Assembly: GCA_026386795.1 (NCBI GenBank)
Contig: JAPLMU010000015.1
Location: forward strand, 1 to 33,449
DNA length: 33,449 nt
Direction of reading: 5' to 3'
Source: Planctomycetota bacterium
Lineage (GTDB): Bacteria > Planctomycetota > Phycisphaerae > Phycisphaerales > SM1A02
Under the pieces are notes generated by a model. The model worked only from the letters and a program-made list of their open reading frames with translations. It made no database searches and had not been told where the DNA came from. Within the stretch, counting starts at the first letter, position 1, and each line of letters starts with the position of its first letter. A program made the translations under genes and the position numbers. Shown piece by piece: positions 32,569-33,449 of the stretch.

Positions 32569-33449
32569 ATGAATACAACAACCGTTACTGCTTGCGTGCT
32601 GCTATCGACGATCATGCTTTCTGGCTGCGCATCGGAGGTCACCACGAGCACTGCTCCGCCCGCGGAGACGAAGGCTGTTGAACACGATCTTGCCACCATG
32701 AAGGCTTCGCAACTGTTCGACCAACGCGCACGCGCGGCGGCGTCACCCCAAGTGCGGGACCAGTTCATTGCTGTCCTCGCTGAAAAATCAGTTCCTGACG
32801 ATGTGCAAGGATTTGAGTGCGCAGTGCTGCAAGCGATGCTCATTTCGCAACGCGATGACAAGCCCATCGATCCGATGCCGCTCCTGAAGCGCAATGCGGC
32901 GCAGGACGGGATGCAGACGAAAGTTGGCTGCGAATTGCTTGATGTTCTGGCCACTGCTCGCCCAGCTGACCTCGCTCCACATGCCGATGTGGTGCGTGCA
33001 CTGGTGGCAACGCTGAGTGATGGCAAAGCTTCCGCTGCGATCATCATGAAACTTGACACGCTCGTCGATGTTGCGCGGGTTGCGCTACCGGAGCAAGAAG
33101 CAACGGCAGCACATACTGCGGCGCTGGCATGCGTCAAAGCAACCATTGCCAAGAACACCGCTATGGCTGCCACGCTTCGTGATGCAAGGAGCACGGAAAC
33201 CAAGGGAAGCAAAGAAGCCAAGGACTCATCCAAGAAGTCGGCACGCATTGAGTTATCGAATTTGGGTCTACGGCGAATCTTGCGCCGCCTCGAAAGTGCC
33301 GCCGGACGCGGCGAACTCACCGGACGCACTGCGCCAGAGCTCCACTGCGAATGGGTTCGCAACGCCGATGGCTCAACACCATGGAATCAACTGTCTGACC
33401 TGCGCGGCAAGATTGTGGTGATTGATTTCTGGGCGACATGGTGCGGCCC
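32569..33449 (+). CDS. Lipoprotein with C-terminal thioredoxin-like (TlpA/redoxin) domain, 3' end outside
   Basis: The frame from ATG 32569 is open without a stop to the right edge (293 codons). It begins with a lipoprotein signal peptide (TACVLLSTIMLSGC, lipobox LSGC at residues 13-16). A helical, Ala-rich region of about 200 residues and a charged Lys/Ser/Glu linker (near 205-225) follow. Then GRTAPELHCEW and LRGKIVVIDFWATWCG begin a TlpA/redoxin-type thioredoxin fold, cut off after the first active-site Cys. It would be a membrane-anchored periplasmic thiol-disulphide protein. The start is 17 bases after the moaA remnant. No clear Shine-Dalgarno is visible. Confidence 0.82.
   Translation, partial: MNTTTVTACVLLSTIMLSGCASEVTTSTAPPAETKAVEHDLATMKASQLFDQRARAAASPQVRDQFIAVLAEKSVPDDVQGFECAVLQAMLISQRDDKPIDPMPLLKRNAAQDGMQTKVGCELLDVLATARPADLAPHADVVRALVATLSDGKASAAIIMKLDTLVDVARVALPEQEATAAHTAALACVKATIAKNTAMAATLRDARSTETKGSKEAKDSSKKSARIELSNLGLRRILRRLESAAGRGELTGRTAPELHCEWVRNADGSTPWNQLSDLRGKIVVIDFWATWCG

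Overview
The window looks like chromosomal DNA of a Planctomycetota bacterium, most likely a Phycisphaerae relative. This is an inference from gene content. Exported proteins end in a PEP-CTERM-like tail of the Pro-x-Pro-Gly-Ala type followed by an Arg cluster, others end in tandem dockerin-like repeats of the form D-x-[ND]-x-[DNT]-G-x-[DN]-G-A-D-[LI]-G...W-G, and the DNA is moderately GC rich. No rRNA, tRNA, IS element, prophage or CRISPR array was seen.

Layout. 1-3790: the 3' end of a PEP-CTERM-like protein gene with a strong terminator, then two tandem paralogous secreted dockerin-repeat proteins, each followed by almost the same terminator hairpin. 3801-8668: a tightly packed forward cluster with two DUF4190-like membrane proteins, an MlaF-type ABC ATPase, MurD, a small lipoprotein and IspF. 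8692-9862: an adenylate-kinase-like / deoxyribosyltransferase-like fusion protein preceded by an inverted repeat. 9952-23606: a maltodextrin/starch locus. It holds a secreted dockerin-tagged GH13 enzyme, a PEP-CTERM-like protein, a reverse operon (GH13 neopullulanase-like enzyme, MalQ, alpha-glucan phosphorylase) and a divergent forward operon (MalE-MalF fusion, MalG, MalK). 23630-24801: a reverse secreted dockerin-repeat protein with its promoter. 24936-28408: TruA, a large exported protein of unknown function and a PIG-L/BshB1-like deacetylase. 28463-31396: a reverse group with TauE/SafE permease, Bcp peroxiredoxin, dUTPase and a DegT-family aminotransferase. 31458-33449: a broken moaA and the 5' part of a lipoprotein with a thioredoxin-like domain.

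How the genes work together. In the central locus, secreted GH13 enzymes would cut extracellular or periplasmic alpha-glucan, the MalE-MalF/MalG/MalK transporter would import maltodextrins, and cytoplasmic MalQ and phosphorylase would convert them to glucose and glucose-1-phosphate.

The most general signal found is a TANNNT hexamer ending 6 to 11 bases before the start codon of eleven genes. It suggests that leaderless or nearly leaderless transcription is the usual mode for housekeeping genes here, while most exported proteins have longer leaders with Shine-Dalgarno sites. Other points of interest are the fused kinase/transferase protein, the MalE-MalF fusion, a moaA with an internal out-of-frame deletion, and a Bcp gene running about 40 codons past its normal end into dut.
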